The notes: a model not told the origin generated them from the sequence alone. A stretch of 64,000 nt of DNA from Methylobacterium thuringiense (GCF_022179645.1 NZ_BPRA01000014.1:186001-250000), one strand, 5' to 3'; numbered from the stretch's first letter, positions 10,953-23,959 are shown. Made by a program: numbers and translations.

Positions 10953-11065
10953 CCCCTCCTCCTTGTGGGGAGGGGGTCGGGGTGGGGGTGGCGCAGACGG
11001 CACCACCACGCCCCATCCTGAACCACCCCCACCTCCGGCTCCTCCCCACAAGGGGGAGGAGAGGG
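10953..11065. repeat. R1 palindromic repeat between atpA and atpG
   Basis: Long inverted repeat. The left arm CCTCCTTGTGGGGAGG and the right arm CCTCCCCACAAGGGGGAGG pair, and the inner part also pairs (GGTGGGGGTGG with CCACCCCCACC). A homologous copy in reverse orientation lies at 25580-25692 between the efflux genes. It would form a strong RNA hairpin inside the atp transcript, so it may affect the relative levels of atpHA and atpGDC. Confidence 0.8.
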
Positions 11066-11093
11066 CTCTCGGAACCGGTCTGGATATTCCTCG

Positions 11094-13527
<2,434 letters not shown>

Positions 13528-13594
13528 CTTTTTGCCGGTCTCGGGGCGCTTTCGGCGTCGGATTTCCAGACTCGACGCCTGAAAGCACACCGGT

Positions 13595-13846
13595 ATGAAC
13601 GCCAAGATCGTCCTTCTGATGGTCGGACTCGTGGTCGGCGGCCTTGCCGGCTACCTGACCCGGCCCCAGGCCGCCGAGATCAAGATCGGACCTCTCAGCC
13701 TCGAGGTCCAGGACAAGGATTCCGTCGCGGGCGCCCGCGGCGGCGAGTTGACCACCGGCCAGCTCCAGCATGTCGGCCTGTTCGCCCTCATCGGCGCGGT
13801 CGTCGGCTTCGGGGCCGGTTTCGTCGCCGACCGCGGCCGGCGCTGA
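13595..13846 (+). CDS. Small two-helix membrane protein inside the atp operon, unknown function
   Basis: An 83-residue protein with a hydrophobic segment IVLLMVGLVVGGLAGYLT at the N-terminus and a second, LFALIGAVVGFGAGFVA, at the C-terminus, separated by a polar region with PLSLEVQDKDS. Both helices are glycine-rich. It sits between atpD and atpC on the same strand, where most alphaproteobacteria have the two genes nearly adjacent. It does not resemble AtpI, AtpE or the zeta inhibitor. Codon use matches the operon. A role in ATP synthase assembly is only an inference from position. Confidence 0.75.
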   Translation: MNAKIVLLMVGLVVGGLAGYLTRPQAAEIKIGPLSLEVQDKDSVAGARGGELTTGQLQHVGLFALIGAVVGFGAGFVADRGRR

Positions 13847-13858
13847 CACACTCATCGG

Positions 13859-13893
13859 TGCATGACGCGGAAAAGTGGGAACCGGTTTTCCGA
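13859..13893. repeat. R7 short palindromic repeat (rhizobial type)
   Basis: GCATGACGCGGAAAAGTGGG followed by AACCGGTTTTCCG. CGGAAAA pairs with TTTTCCG, giving a hairpin. The same kind of element, centred on GAAAAGTGGGAACCGGTTTT, is frequent between genes in Hyphomicrobiales genomes (from memory). Here it lies between the small membrane protein gene and atpC. Confidence 0.6.
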
Positions 13894-13931
13894 TAACGTC
13901 TTGCAACAGCAAATGAACTGACGGACGCGCT

Positions 13932-14336
13932 ATGGCCACCTTCCACTTCGATTTCGTCGGCCCCGAGCGGACGCTGTATTCCGGCGAGGTCGAGGCCGTT
14001 CAGATCCCCGGCACCGAGGGCGAGATGACCGTGCTGCCGGGCCACGCGCCCGTGCTGACCACCCTCAAGGTCGGGGTGATCACGGTCACCGAGAAGGCCG
14101 GCAGCGGCAAGCGCATCTACGTCCAGGGCGGCTTCGCCGATATCGGCCCGAACTCTGTCACCGTCCTCGCCGAGCGCGCCGCGCCGATCGAGGAGGTCAA
14201 CGCAGGTGTGATCGACAAGGAGATCGAGGCCGCCGAGCTCGCCCGCGACGCCACGGAAGACCTCGAGAAGCGCGAGCAGCTCAACGGCCAGATCGTGCAG
14301 CTGCGCGAAGCCAAGCACGTACTCGGCGCCAACTGA
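13932..14336 (+). CDS. atpC: ATP synthase F1 subunit epsilon
   Basis: Rotor subunit and internal regulator of F1. The 134-residue protein begins MATFHFDFVGPERTLYSGEV and contains the beta-sandwich motif GTEGEMTVLPGHAP, then the C-terminal helical part. Length is normal for alphaproteobacteria. It ends the atp operon; a candidate terminator follows at 14381. Confidence 0.96.
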   Translation: MATFHFDFVGPERTLYSGEVEAVQIPGTEGEMTVLPGHAPVLTTLKVGVITVTEKAGSGKRIYVQGGFADIGPNSVTVLAERAAPIEEVNAGVIDKEIEAAELARDATEDLEKREQLNGQIVQLREAKHVLGAN

Positions 14337-14380
14337 TTTTTTGGGATTTGCCCGCTCCGGCGGGTCGAAACGATTTCTGC

Positions 14381-14414
14381 GCCTGCTGGAAGCCTGCTTC
14401 CGGTGGGCGTTTTC
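14381..14414 (+). terminator. Possible terminator after atp operon
   Basis: GCCTGCTGGAAG and CTTCCGGTGGGC can pair with G-U pairs over a 4-nt loop, followed by GTTTTCG. The stem is imperfect and the T-run is short, so this is a modest candidate. Confidence 0.4.
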
Positions 14415-14461
14415 GTGCACGGCAAACCCGTGCCATCCTCGATGAAAATCGAGGAACGCTC

Positions 14462-14854
14462 ATGCCCCGTCATCGTCTCGTCCGTGTGATCGCAACCCTT
14501 GCCGTGCTCGCGGCCGGCAGCGCCTCGGCCCAGGAGGTGAAACGGACCGAACTCGGCCGCACGCCGGTCTCGGGCGTCGCGGGCAAGGAAGTCGTCATGC
14601 AGCTCGTCGAGATCCCGCCCGGGGCGACCTCCCAACGCCACTTCCACAACGGCGAGGAAGCCTTCTACGTCCTCGAAGGCGGCACGGCGCAGACACCCGG
14701 CAAGGACGTCAAGGCCCGGCCGGCGGGCGAGCACGGCATCAACCTGCGCGAGGTGCCCCATGCCGGCTACGCCAACGTCGGCAGCACGACGTTGAAGATC
14801 CTGTCGGTCTACGTGGTCGACACGAACAAGCCGCTGCAGGTGCCGGTGCCCTGA
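14462..14854 (+). CDS. Exported cupin-domain protein
   Basis: A 130-residue protein with a signal peptide (MPRHRLVRVIATLAVLAAGS, cleavage likely after ASAQ) and one cupin_2 barrel. The first cupin motif reads PPGATSQRHFHNGEEAFYVL near residues 55-74 with His-x-His and Glu as potential metal ligands. The start at 14462 follows GAGGAACG, so the longer open frame upstream is not used. It is probably periplasmic. Substrate unknown; cupins of this type are often small isomerases or sensors. Confidence 0.8.
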   Translation: MPRHRLVRVIATLAVLAAGSASAQEVKRTELGRTPVSGVAGKEVVMQLVEIPPGATSQRHFHNGEEAFYVLEGGTAQTPGKDVKARPAGEHGINLREVPHAGYANVGSTTLKILSVYVVDTNKPLQVPVP

Positions 14855-14873
14855 GCGGTTGCTCGCTCCTGTA

Positions 14874-14888
14874 GAACGAATATCGAAC
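14874..14888. promoter_or_regulatory. SOS (LexA) box upstream of recA
   Basis: GAACGAATATCGAAC is an exact GAAC-N7-GAAC direct repeat, the LexA-binding site known for alphaproteobacteria (GTTC-N7-GTTC on the other strand). It lies about 100 bp before recA, the classic SOS gene, so LexA control of recA is strongly expected. lexA itself is not in the window. Confidence 0.88.
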
Positions 14889-14994
14889 TTTCATCCGGCC
14901 GGCATCTTGCCGAAAGAGAACAAAAAGGGTACGAAATCCGCTGCGGCGCCGCATTGAGAACGCCGTCCGCCCCATGCATAAGGATGCCCGACTG

Positions 14995-16077
<1,083 letters not shown>

Positions 16078-16085
16078 GCAAGAAT

Positions 16086-16221
16086 CCCCTCCCGCCCTCT
16101 GCGGGGGAGGGTGGCCCTTGCATCAGCAGGGGTCGGGAGAGGGGAGCGCCCTCTCCTGAAACGGTGCTCCCCTCTCCCGACCCGCTCCGCGGGCCACCCT
16201 CTCCCGCAGAGGGGAGAGGGT
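16086..16221. repeat. R2 large inverted repeat between recA and gcvP
   Basis: Left half CCTCTGCGGGGGAGGGTGG, then GGGTCGGGAGAGGGGAGCGC; right half GCTCCCCTCTCCCGACCC, then CCACCCTCTCCCGCAGAGG. The two halves are inverse complements over about 60 bp. Lying between two converging genes, it could stop transcription from both sides, although it lacks a T-run. It is a palindromic repeat of the type common in Methylobacterium intergenic DNA; a short relative is the hairpin at 60275. Confidence 0.75.
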
Positions 16222-16231
16222 TTCCGGATCC

Positions 16232-19078
16232 CTACTCCGCCGCCTCGGTATAAGCCTCCACCGGCGGACACGAGCACACCAGATTTCGGTCGCCATAGGC
16301 GTTGTCGACTCGGTTCACCGGCGGCCAGTACTTGTCCATGCGGAGCGATCCGCCCGGAAAGCAGCCGGCCTCGCGGGAATAGGGCCGCTCCCAGGCGCCG
16401 ATCAGGTCCTGCACCGTGTGCGGCGCGTGCTTGAGCGGGTTGTTGGCCCGGTCCATCCGCCCCTCCTCGATCGCCCGGATCTCGTCGCGGATCGCCAGCA
16501 TCGCGTTGCAGAACCGGTCGATCTCACCCTTGGTCTCGGATTCCGTCGGCTCGATCATCAGAGTGCCGGCCACCGGCCAGCTCATGGTCGGCGGGTGGAA
16601 ACCGGCATCGATCAGGCGCTTGGCGACGTCGTCGACGCTGATTCCGGCGCTCTTCTGGAACGGCCGGACGTCGACGATGCATTCGTGCGCCACGCGGCCG
16701 TTCCGGCCCGAATAGAGGATCGGATAGGCGCCCTCGAGCCGCTTGGCGATGTAGTTGGCGTTGAGGATCGCCACCCGTGTCGCCTGGGTCAGGCCGCGCC
16801 CGCCCATCATCAGGCAGTAGCTCCACGAGATCGGGAGGATCGAGGCCGAGCCGAAGGGGGCGGCCGAGACCGCGCCCTCCTCGCCCGAGCGTGGATCGCT
16901 CGGCAGGAAGGGAATCAGGTGCGCCTTGACGCCGATCGGTCCCATGCCCGGCCCGCCGCCGCCATGGGGAATGCAGAAGGTCTTGTGCAGGTTGAGGTGG
17001 CTGACGTCGGCCCCGATGTCGCCAGGGCGGGCGAGGCCGACCAGCGCGTTCAGGTTCGCTCCGTCGAGATAGACCTGTCCGCCATGGCCGTGGACGATGT
17101 CGCAGATCTCGCGCACGCGGGTCTCGAACACCCCATGCGTCGAGGGATAGGTGATCATGCAGGCCGCGAGGTTTTCGGTGTGCTGCTCGGCCTTGCGTGA
17201 AAAGTCGTCGACGTCGATGTTGCCGTGCGCGTCGGCGCCGACCACCACGACGCTCATGCCGCACATCTGTGCCGAGGCCGGGTTTGTGCCGTGGGCCGAG
17301 GAGGGGATCAGGCAGACGGTGCGGTGCCCCTCGCCCCTCGAGATGTGGTAGCGCCGGATCGCGAGCAAGCCGGCATATTCGCCCTGCGCCCCCGAGTTCG
17401 GCTGCATCGAGATCGCGTCGTAGCCGGTGATGTCGCAGAGCTTTTGGCTGAGGTCGTCGATCAGCTCCTTGTAACCGAGCGCCTGGTCGTCGGGCACGAA
17501 GGGGTGGATTTCTGAAAACTCCGGCCAGGAGATCGGCAGCATCTCGGCGGTGGCGTTGAGCTTCATCGTGCAGGAGCCGAGCGGGATCATCGCCCGGTCG
17601 AGCGCCAGGTCGCGGTCGCTGAGACGGCGCATGTAGCGCGTCATCTCGCTCTCGGCCCGGTTCATGTGGAAGATCGGGTGCGTGAGGTACTCCGAGGTCC
17701 GCTCCAGCGCCTTGGGCAACCGTTGCTCGGGATAGGCCTCGTCGTAGTCGAGCGCCTGTCCCCCGAACGCCCGCCACACCGCCTGGACGATGTCCGGCCG
17801 GGTGCGCTGGTCGACCGAGATGCCGATGCGGTCCGCGCCGATCTTGCGCAGGTTCACGCCGTTCTCGACGGCGCTGCGCAGGATGACGCCCTGGAAGGCT
17901 CCGACCTCGACGGCAATCGTGTCGAAGAAATTTTTTGGCTGAACGTCGAAGCCCAAGGCTTCCAGCCCTTCGGCGAGGCGCACGGCGTCGCGGTGGACGC
18001 GGAGCGCGATGGCCTTCAGCCCGAGCGGCCCATGATAGACCGCGTACATCGAGGCGATCACGGCCAGCAGCACCTGGGAGGTGCAGATGTTCGAGGTCGC
18101 CTTCTCCCGGCGGATATGCTGTTCGCGCGTCTGGAGCGCCAAGCGATAGGCGCGGTTGCCGCGGGCATCCACCGAGACGCCGACGAGCCGGCCCGGCAGC
18201 CCGCGCTTGTGCGCGTCGCGGGTTGCCATGTAGGCGGCGTGCGGGCCGCCATAGCCCATCGGGACGCCGTAGCGCTGCATCGAGCCGATGGCGATGTCGG
18301 CGCCCATCTCGCCCGGCGCCTTCAGCACCGTCAGCGCCAGCGGATCGGCCGCCATCACCGCCACCGCCCCGGCGTCGTGGAGCGCCGCGATCGCGTCCGA
18401 AAAATCGTGGATCGCGCCGCAGACGCCCGGATACTGGAAGATCGCGCCAAAGACCTTCGACGGGTCCAAGTCCGAAAACGGGTCTCCGACCTCGATCTGC
18501 CAGCCGAACGGCGCGGCGCGGGTCTTCAGCACCGCGATGGTCTGGGGCAGGCATTCCCGGTCGACGAAGAAGGTCGTCTGGCCGTTCGTGGCGATGCGCC
18601 TGGCCATGCCCATCGCCTCCGCCGCGGCGGTGGCCTCGTCGAGCAGCGAGGCGTTGGCGACGTCGAGGGCAGTCAGGTCGCAGACCAGCGTCTGGAAGTT
18701 GATCAGCGCCTCGAGCCGCCCCTGGCTGATCTCCGGCTGGTAGGGCGAATAAGCCGTGTACCAGGCCGGGTTCTCGAAGATGTTGCGCTGGATGGCCGGC
18801 GGCATCGTGGTGCCGTGGTAGCCCTGGCCGATCAGCGAGACGAGCAGCCGGTTCTTGTTCGCCGTCGCCCGCATCCGCTCGATCGCCCGCCGCTCCGTGA
18901 GCGAACGCCCGAAATCGATGTACTCCGCCTGCCGGATGTCCGGCGGCAGCGTCTCGTCGATGAGCGCGTGCAGGGTTTTGGCGCCCACCACCTCCAGCAT
19001 CTCGGCGATCTCCGAGAGCTTCGGGCCGATATGCCGCCGGGCTGCGAAATCGAACGGATCGTGCTTGTCGACCTTCAT
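16232..19078 (-). CDS. gcvP: Glycine dehydrogenase (decarboxylating), P-protein
   Basis: PLP enzyme of the glycine cleavage system; decarboxylates glycine and passes the aminomethyl group to lipoyl-GcvH. The 948-residue single-chain form (fused alpha/beta halves) is full length. The PLP lysine lies in [19 protein letters not shown] near residue 697. The N-terminus reads [19 protein letters not shown]. In many bacteria gcvP follows gcvH; here gcvT and gcvH are 40 kb away under a glycine riboswitch, and no riboswitch is visible in front of gcvP, so regulation may differ. Confidence 0.97.
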   Translation of the reverse strand: MKVDKHDPFDFAARRHIGPKLSEIAEMLEVVGAKTLHALIDETLPPDIRQAEYIDFGRSLTERRAIERMRATANKNRLLVSLIGQGYHGTTMPPAIQRNIFENPAWYTAYSPYQPEISQGRLEALINFQTLVCDLTALDVANASLLDEATAAAEAMGMARRIATNGQTTFFVDRECLPQTIAVLKTRAAPFGWQIEVGDPFSDLDPSKVFGAIFQYPGVCGAIHDFSDAIAALHDAGAVAVMAADPLALTVLKAPGEMGADIAIGSMQRYGVPMGYGGPHAAYMATRDAHKRGLPGRLVGVSVDARGNRAYRLALQTREQHIRREKATSNICTSQVLLAVIASMYAVYHGPLGLKAIALRVHRDAVRLAEGLEALGFDVQPKNFFDTIAVEVGAFQGVILRSAVENGVNLRKIGADRIGISVDQRTRPDIVQAVWRAFGGQALDYDEAYPEQRLPKALERTSEYLTHPIFHMNRAESEMTRYMRRLSDRDLALDRAMIPLGSCTMKLNATAEMLPISWPEFSEIHPFVPDDQALGYKELIDDLSQKLCDITGYDAISMQPNSGAQGEYAGLLAIRRYHISRGEGHRTVCLIPSSAHGTNPASAQMCGMSVVVVGADAHGNIDVDDFSRKAEQHTENLAACMITYPSTHGVFETRVREICDIVHGHGGQVYLDGANLNALVGLARPGDIGADVSHLNLHKTFCIPHGGGGPGMGPIGVKAHLIPFLPSDPRSGEEGAVSAAPFGSASILPISWSYCLMMGGRGLTQATRVAILNANYIAKRLEGAYPILYSGRNGRVAHECIVDVRPFQKSAGISVDDVAKRLIDAGFHPPTMSWPVAGTLMIEPTESETKGEIDRFCNAMLAIRDEIRAIEEGRMDRANNPLKHAPHTVQDLIGAWERPYSREAGCFPGGSLRMDKYWPPVNRVDNAYGDRNLVCSCPPVEAYTEAAE

Positions 19079-19230
19079 GGGGCTGGCCTCGCTGAAGACG
19101 CGATGGAAGTGCCGTGGTGCGACCCCTTTTTTGATTTTCGCACCGCTTGTGACAGCCTAGCCCGGCGGACGTCGCCTGGGGAGGTGCTGGTTGGTGCAAA
19201 GGCTGCCCATGACAACACCGGCGCCATGCT

Positions 19231-19246
19231 GTAACTTGCAGGTTAC
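19231..19246. promoter_or_regulatory. Palindromic operator before toxin-antitoxin operon
   Basis: GTAACTTGCAGGTTAC is a 16-bp palindrome with one mismatched pair, 15 bp before the toxin start codon. Antitoxins of the HigA/XRE type repress their own operon by binding such palindromes, so this is the likely autoregulatory site. Confidence 0.55.
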
Positions 19247-19261
19247 GGGCGTGGCAGCACG

Positions 19262-19588
19262 ATGCTCAAACAGACCGATCAGTTCAGGGCATGGATCAGG
19301 GGGCTTCGCGACAGGGCGGCGGTCGGTGTCATCAACGGCCGCCTGAAGCGGCTCGACATGGGCAACCCAGGTTACGCGGCCCCTGTCGGTGACGGTGTCA
19401 GCGAACTCAAGATCGATGTCGGCCCCGGATACCGCGTGTATTATAAAGTCTTCGCGGATGGGACGACCGTTCTGATCGGAGGCGACAAGGCCGACCAGCC
19501 GCGCAACATCAAGGCCGCCAAGGCACTGGCGGACATCATCGGCCAGGAACTCAAGAGGCAGGCCAAAGATGTCGATCGATCTGACTGA
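19262..19588 (+). CDS. RelE/ParE-superfamily toxin (HigB-type addiction module killer)
   Basis: A 108-residue protein. The stretch GPGYRVYYKVFADGTTVLI and the ending with KAADIIGQ-like helix match the phage-derived Gp49/HigB-like killer family in the RelE superfamily. These toxins cleave mRNA at the ribosome. Toxin-first order with the antitoxin downstream is the usual HigBA arrangement, and the genes overlap by 20 bp. A palindrome sits just upstream. Toxicity itself cannot be judged from sequence. Confidence 0.85.
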   Translation: MLKQTDQFRAWIRGLRDRAAVGVINGRLKRLDMGNPGYAAPVGDGVSELKIDVGPGYRVYYKVFADGTTVLIGGDKADQPRNIKAAKALADIIGQELKRQAKDVDRSD

Positions 19589-19916
19589 CTGGGATCCTTC
19601 CGAATATCTCGATGATGAGGACGCGATCCAGGCCTACCTCAATACCGCCTTCGAGGATGGCGACCCGAAGCTGATTGCATCGGCCATCGGTGACGTGGCG
19701 CGGGCCAGGGGCATGACACAGATCGCACGCGACACCGGTCTCGCGCGGGAAGCGCTGTACCGGGCTCTGTCGGACAAGGGCAATCCGGAGCTCGGCACCG
19801 TCATCGGCGTCCTGAAGTCGCTCAACTTGACTATGCGCGTGGAGACCATCGAACCACGTGCGGAGGAGCGATCGATTCCCGAGTTCGGAACGCCCGGACG
19901 GAAAGCTGCACGGTGA
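19569..19916 (+). CDS. Antitoxin with helix-turn-helix (HigA/addiction module antidote)
   Basis: A 115-residue protein with an acidic N-terminus and an XRE-like helix-turn-helix (MTQIARDTGLAREALYRALS near residues 53-72), typical of COG3636-type antidotes. It neutralises the upstream toxin and likely represses the operon at the palindrome at 19231. Its stop codon overlaps the start of addA (GTGA), so addA is translationally coupled to the antitoxin, an unexpected pairing. Confidence 0.85.
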   Translation: MSIDLTDWDPSEYLDDEDAIQAYLNTAFEDGDPKLIASAIGDVARARGMTQIARDTGLAREALYRALSDKGNPELGTVIGVLKSLNLTMRVETIEPRAEERSIPEFGTPGRKAAR

Positions 19917-22900
19917 CCGCCCGCTTCGTCGTCGACCCGCAGACGCAGGCCTCCCAGCGCCGGGCCGCAGACCCCCATGTCTCGGCCTGGGTCTCGGCCA
20001 ACGCGGGCGCCGGCAAGACCAAGGTGCTCACCGACCGGGTGCTGCGGCTGCTGCTCGACGGCGCGCCGCCCGGGCGCATCCTCTGCCTCACCTTCACCAA
20101 GGCGGCGGCGGCCAACATGTCGATCCGCGTGTTTCAGCGCCTCGGCCGCTGGGTGACGCTCGACGATGACGCGCTCACCTCAGAACTCGTGGAACTCACC
20201 GGCGACAGGCCATCGCGGAAGGGCTTGAGCCTCGCGCGCCGGCTGTTCGCCCGCGCGGTGGAGACGCCCGGAGGCCTCAAGATCGAGACGCTGCACGCGC
20301 TCTGCGAGCGGCTACTGCACATGTTCCCGTTCGAGGCCAACGTGCCGGCACGCTTCGAGGTGCTCGACGAGAACCAGACCCGCGAGGCCTTCGCCGTCGA
20401 GACCGATTCGGTGCTGGCCGATGCCGTGCTCGGCAGCCGCCCCGACCTCCACATGGCCCTGGACGTGGTCGGGCCGGAGGCCGCGGGAGATGCGCTTCGC
20501 GAGGCGTTGCGCGGCGCGATGCGCAAGCGCGGCTTCTTCGCCGATGCCGGCCGCACCCTGGAGACGGGCCTCGCCGACCTTGCGCGGGCCCTTGGGCTGG
20601 CGGTGGGCGAGAGCGTCGCCACGGTCGAAGACCGCATCCTCGCGGGCGGCCTTGCCGGCGACACGGATCTCGCCGGCCGGCTGCGGACGGGCAAGGTCAC
20701 CGACGAACGCATTGCGGACGGACTGATCGCAACCGGCGAGGCGGCGGCCCGGCCGGAGGCGCTGGAGGCCTATCGTTCGGTCTTCTTCACCGACAAGGAC
20801 GAGCCCCGGAAGAGCTTTGGCACCAAGGCGGTGCCGGAGGACGTGCGGGAGACGCTCGCCGAGGAGCAGGCGCGGCTCGTCCCGCTGTTCGACCGGTTGC
20901 GGGCGGCGCGGACCCATGCCCGCACGCGCGCGCTGTTCGTGCTCGCCGCAGAGATCCATCGCCGGGTCGAGGCCCGGAAGGCGCGGCTCGGCGCGCTCGA
21001 TTTCGACGACCTGATCCACAAGACCGTCGACCTGCTGCGCCGGGTCGACGCGACCTGGGTGCTGTACAAGCTCGATCGCGGCATCGACCACGTGCTCGTC
21101 GACGAGGCGCAGGACACCAATCCCGAGCAATGGGAGATCCTGCGCCGCATCACCGCCGAGTTCGCGGCGGGCGAGGGGTCCCGTGAGATCCTGCGCACCC
21201 GCTTCGCGGTCGGCGATCCCAAGCAGTCGATCTACAGCTTTCAGGGGGCCGAGCCGCGCCAGTTCGAGGAAACCCGCCGGGACTGGCGCAAGGCCGCCGG
21301 CGCGATCGATCTGCCTTTCGCGGATGTCGGCCTCACCCTCTCGTTCCGCTCCGCGGCCGGCGTGCTGCGAGCGGTGGACGCGGTGTTCGCCCTGCCGGAG
21401 CACTACGAAGGCCTGTCCTTCGACGACAAAGCCACCGGCACCGTCCACGGCTCGGCCCGCGGCGACGCCCTCGGTTCGGTCGAGATCTGGCCGATCGCCG
21501 AACCGGCCGAGGAGCCCGACCCCGACGCCTGGGCCGCGCCCGTCGACGCGCCCGAGGCCAACGCCCCGCCGATCGCGGTGGCCCGGCGCATCGCTGCCGC
21601 GGTGCGCGCCTGGACCACCACGGGCGACGTCTGCGGCCGGGTCTGGCGGCCGGGGGACGTGCTGATCCTGGTGCGCAAGCGCTCGGCGGCCTTCGAGGAG
21701 GTGATCCGGGCGCTGAAGGGTCATGGCGTGCCCGTGGCGGGCCAGGACCGGCTCGAGATGGCCGGCCACATCGCCGTGCTCGATCTCGTGGCGGCCGGCC
21801 GGGCCGGGCTGCTCCCGGCCGACGACCTGACCCTCGCCACCGCCCTCAAGACGCCGCTGGTCGGGCTCACCGACGACGACCTCGTGACCATCGCGAGCCG
21901 CCGCCCCGAGGCGGAGACGCTGGAAGACGCGCTCACACGCCATGCCGCGGGCGGCAACGCGGCGGCCAGGCTCGGCCTCGACAAGCTCGCGACCTGGATC
22001 GGGCTCGCGGCGGCGGAGGGGCCGTTCGGCTTCTACGCCGCGCTGCTCGGGCCGCTCGGCGGCCGCAGGGCGCTGGTGTCCCGGCTCGGCGGCGAGGCGG
22101 GCGACGCCATCGACGTGTTTCTCGCAGCCGCCCAGGCGTTCGAGGGCGGCAGCGATGCGCCGAGCCTCGACGCCTTCCTCGCCCGCTACGTCGCGCGGCC
22201 CGGCCGGGGCGAATCCGGCCATACCGTCAAGCGCGACATGGAATCCGGCCGCAACGAGGTCCGGGTGATGACCGTGCACGGCGCCAAGGGCCTTGAGGCG
22301 CCCCTCGTCGTGGTGATCGACGGCTGCGAGCCGCTCGGGCGCAACGACCCGCCGCTGCTCGCGCTCGGAGCCGCACCGGGCGGCGACCCGCTGCTGCCGG
22401 TCTGGGTCTCGGGCCGCATGCAGGATTCGTCCGCGACGGCGGAGGCCCGCGAGACCCTGCACGCCCGTTCTCGCGAAGAACACAACCGGTTGCTCTACGT
22501 CGCGATGACCCGGGCGGCAGACCACCTCGTGATCGCCCCCTATCGCGGTGCCACCCTCGAAACGCCGGCCTCGTGGTGCGAGATGGTGCGGATCGGCCTG
22601 GAGCGCGGCCTCGGGCCGGGCGAGACCCTGGAAACCGGTCACGGACCGGTCACGCTCTGGCGCGACGGCACGGCCGGCCTGACCGCGCCCGAAGAGGGGT
22701 CGGCGTCATCCGTCGCCGACGCGCGCCTTCCGGACTGGCTCCACCGCCGGGCCGCGCCGGAGCGCGAACCGGCGCCACCGGTTAGCCCCTCGGGCGCGCT
22801 CTCGGCCGCCGACGGCCGGCCCGATCCCGGCAGGCGGCAGGCCGCCGCCGAGGCGCGGCAACGCGGCAAGCTGATCCACTCCCTGGTGGAGCACCTGCCG

Positions 22901-23374
22901 CGGCTGGCGCCGGACAGGCGGACGGACGCCGCCGCCCACTTCGTGGCGGCGCGCGCGCCGTCCATGCCGAAGCCCAAACGGGACGCGCTGGTGGCGGCCT
23001 GCCTGCGCCTGTTCGCGGAGCCGGACCTCGCGCCGCTCTTCACCCGGGAGGCCCGGGCCGAGGTGGCGCTCTCGGGCAGCATCGTGCTCGGCGGCGAGGT
23101 GCGGCGCGTGTTCGGCCGGGTCGACCGCCTCGCCCTCGACGGCGACCGGGTGCTGGTCTGCGACTTCAAGACCGGCCGCCCGCCGGCCGAGGATGCGCCG
23201 CTGCCGGCGGCTGAGGCGGCGCAGATCGCGCTCTATGCAACGCTCCTGCAGACGATCTACCCGGACCGTACCATCGTGCCGATGCTGGTCTGGACCTCCG
23301 GGCCGGTGCTGCGCCGGCTCGATCCGGACGAGGTGGCCGCCGCGTTGGCGACCATCGGTTCCGAGGCGGCCTGA
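19913..23374 (+). CDS. addA: Double-strand break repair helicase-nuclease AddA
   Basis: UvrD-like helicase and nuclease subunit of AddAB, which resects broken DNA ends for RecA. The 1153-residue protein has Walker A SANAGAGKTK at residues 28-37, Walker B DEAQDTNPEQW near 397, helicase motif VMTVHGAKGLEAPLV near 784, and the C-terminal PD-(D/E)xK nuclease with GRVDRLALDG and CDFKTGRPP near 1069-1090. GTG at 19913 overlaps the antitoxin stop by 4 nt. The partner gene addB, usually directly upstream of addA in alphaproteobacteria, is not in the window. Confidence 0.95.
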   Translation: MTARFVVDPQTQASQRRAADPHVSAWVSANAGAGKTKVLTDRVLRLLLDGAPPGRILCLTFTKAAAANMSIRVFQRLGRWVTLDDDALTSELVELTGDRPSRKGLSLARRLFARAVETPGGLKIETLHALCERLLHMFPFEANVPARFEVLDENQTREAFAVETDSVLADAVLGSRPDLHMALDVVGPEAAGDALREALRGAMRKRGFFADAGRTLETGLADLARALGLAVGESVATVEDRILAGGLAGDTDLAGRLRTGKVTDERIADGLIATGEAAARPEALEAYRSVFFTDKDEPRKSFGTKAVPEDVRETLAEEQARLVPLFDRLRAARTHARTRALFVLAAEIHRRVEARKARLGALDFDDLIHKTVDLLRRVDATWVLYKLDRGIDHVLVDEAQDTNPEQWEILRRITAEFAAGEGSREILRTRFAVGDPKQSIYSFQGAEPRQFEETRRDWRKAAGAIDLPFADVGLTLSFRSAAGVLRAVDAVFALPEHYEGLSFDDKATGTVHGSARGDALGSVEIWPIAEPAEEPDPDAWAAPVDAPEANAPPIAVARRIAAAVRAWTTTGDVCGRVWRPGDVLILVRKRSAAFEEVIRALKGHGVPVAGQDRLEMAGHIAVLDLVAAGRAGLLPADDLTLATALKTPLVGLTDDDLVTIASRRPEAETLEDALTRHAAGGNAAARLGLDKLATWIGLAAAEGPFGFYAALLGPLGGRRALVSRLGGEAGDAIDVFLAAAQAFEGGSDAPSLDAFLARYVARPGRGESGHTVKRDMESGRNEVRVMTVHGAKGLEAPLVVVIDGCEPLGRNDPPLLALGAAPGGDPLLPVWVSGRMQDSSATAEARETLHARSREEHNRLLYVAMTRAADHLVIAPYRGATLETPASWCEMVRIGLERGLGPGETLETGHGPVTLWRDGTAGLTAPEEGSASSVADARLPDWLHRRAAPEREPAPPVSPSGALSAADGRPDPGRRQAAAEARQRGKLIHSLVEHLPRLAPDRRTDAAAHFVAARAPSMPKPKRDALVAACLRLFAEPDLAPLFTREARAEVALSGSIVLGGEVRRVFGRVDRLALDGDRVLVCDFKTGRPPAEDAPLPAAEAAQIALYATLLQTIYPDRTIVPMLVWTSGPVLRRLDPDEVAAALATIGSEAA

Positions 23375-23603
23375 GACCCGGCTGCTCGAATTTTCACCGC
23401 TGCACGCCGCCCCCCAACGCGTTGAGCGGCAAGGCCTTCGCCTGTCGTCGGCGGCCGTGCCGCCCCTCGAGGATGCAGAGCCGGCTTCGCCTTCTTACGG
23501 CCAAGCTGTGGACGACGCTGCGCTCCGGGCGGTAAAAAGGACCGCCTCGGCGAGTCGCCCGGCGCCCCGAACGACGTTCGTTGCAAGCCAGGGGGGATGC
23601 CCA

Positions 23604-23834
23604 TTGACCAAGCAGAACATCACCGTGACGGCCCGTGAACGCGACACCCTTCTGGCGGCGTTGCGCTACTATCAGTTCTACCGGATGCAGGGACATCCGT
23701 TCGACCCCGAGCAGGATCATCTGATCGACACCATCGCCGAGACGGCCGGCAGCGCCCTCGACGTGGCCGAGATCGACGATCTCTGTGCCGGCCTCAACGG
23801 CAACACCCACGCGCTCGAAGCAGCGCGGGCCTAG
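23604..23834 (+). CDS. Small acidic protein of unknown function
   Basis: A 76-residue soluble protein (TKQNITVTARERDTLLAALR after the start), predicted mainly helical, with the aromatic stretch YYQFYRMQGHPF. The TTG start at 23604 has the strong ribosome binding site AGGGGGG 8 nt upstream. It follows addA by 230 bp on the same strand. No family recognised. Confidence 0.6.
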   Translation: MTKQNITVTARERDTLLAALRYYQFYRMQGHPFDPEQDHLIDTIAETAGSALDVAEIDDLCAGLNGNTHALEAARA

Positions 23835-23959
23835 CGACGGATGGGGCGGCCGACGCCGCCCCGGCCCTGTTCCGTGAGCGTGCAGCTCCGGCATCGTCCG
23901 CCGAACCACACCTACCCGCCGCACAGGCCGTTTCGCGCCGAGCCTGCGCTGCCTTTCCC

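Noticed and set aside
17666-19234. 522-residue plus-strand frame opposite gcvP
   Set aside because: Shadow of gcvP; Arg/Asp/His-rich without motif.
20312-22642. Long minus-strand open frame opposite addA
   Set aside because: Gly/Arg/His-rich antisense shadow of a high-GC gene; no ribosome binding site or family pattern.
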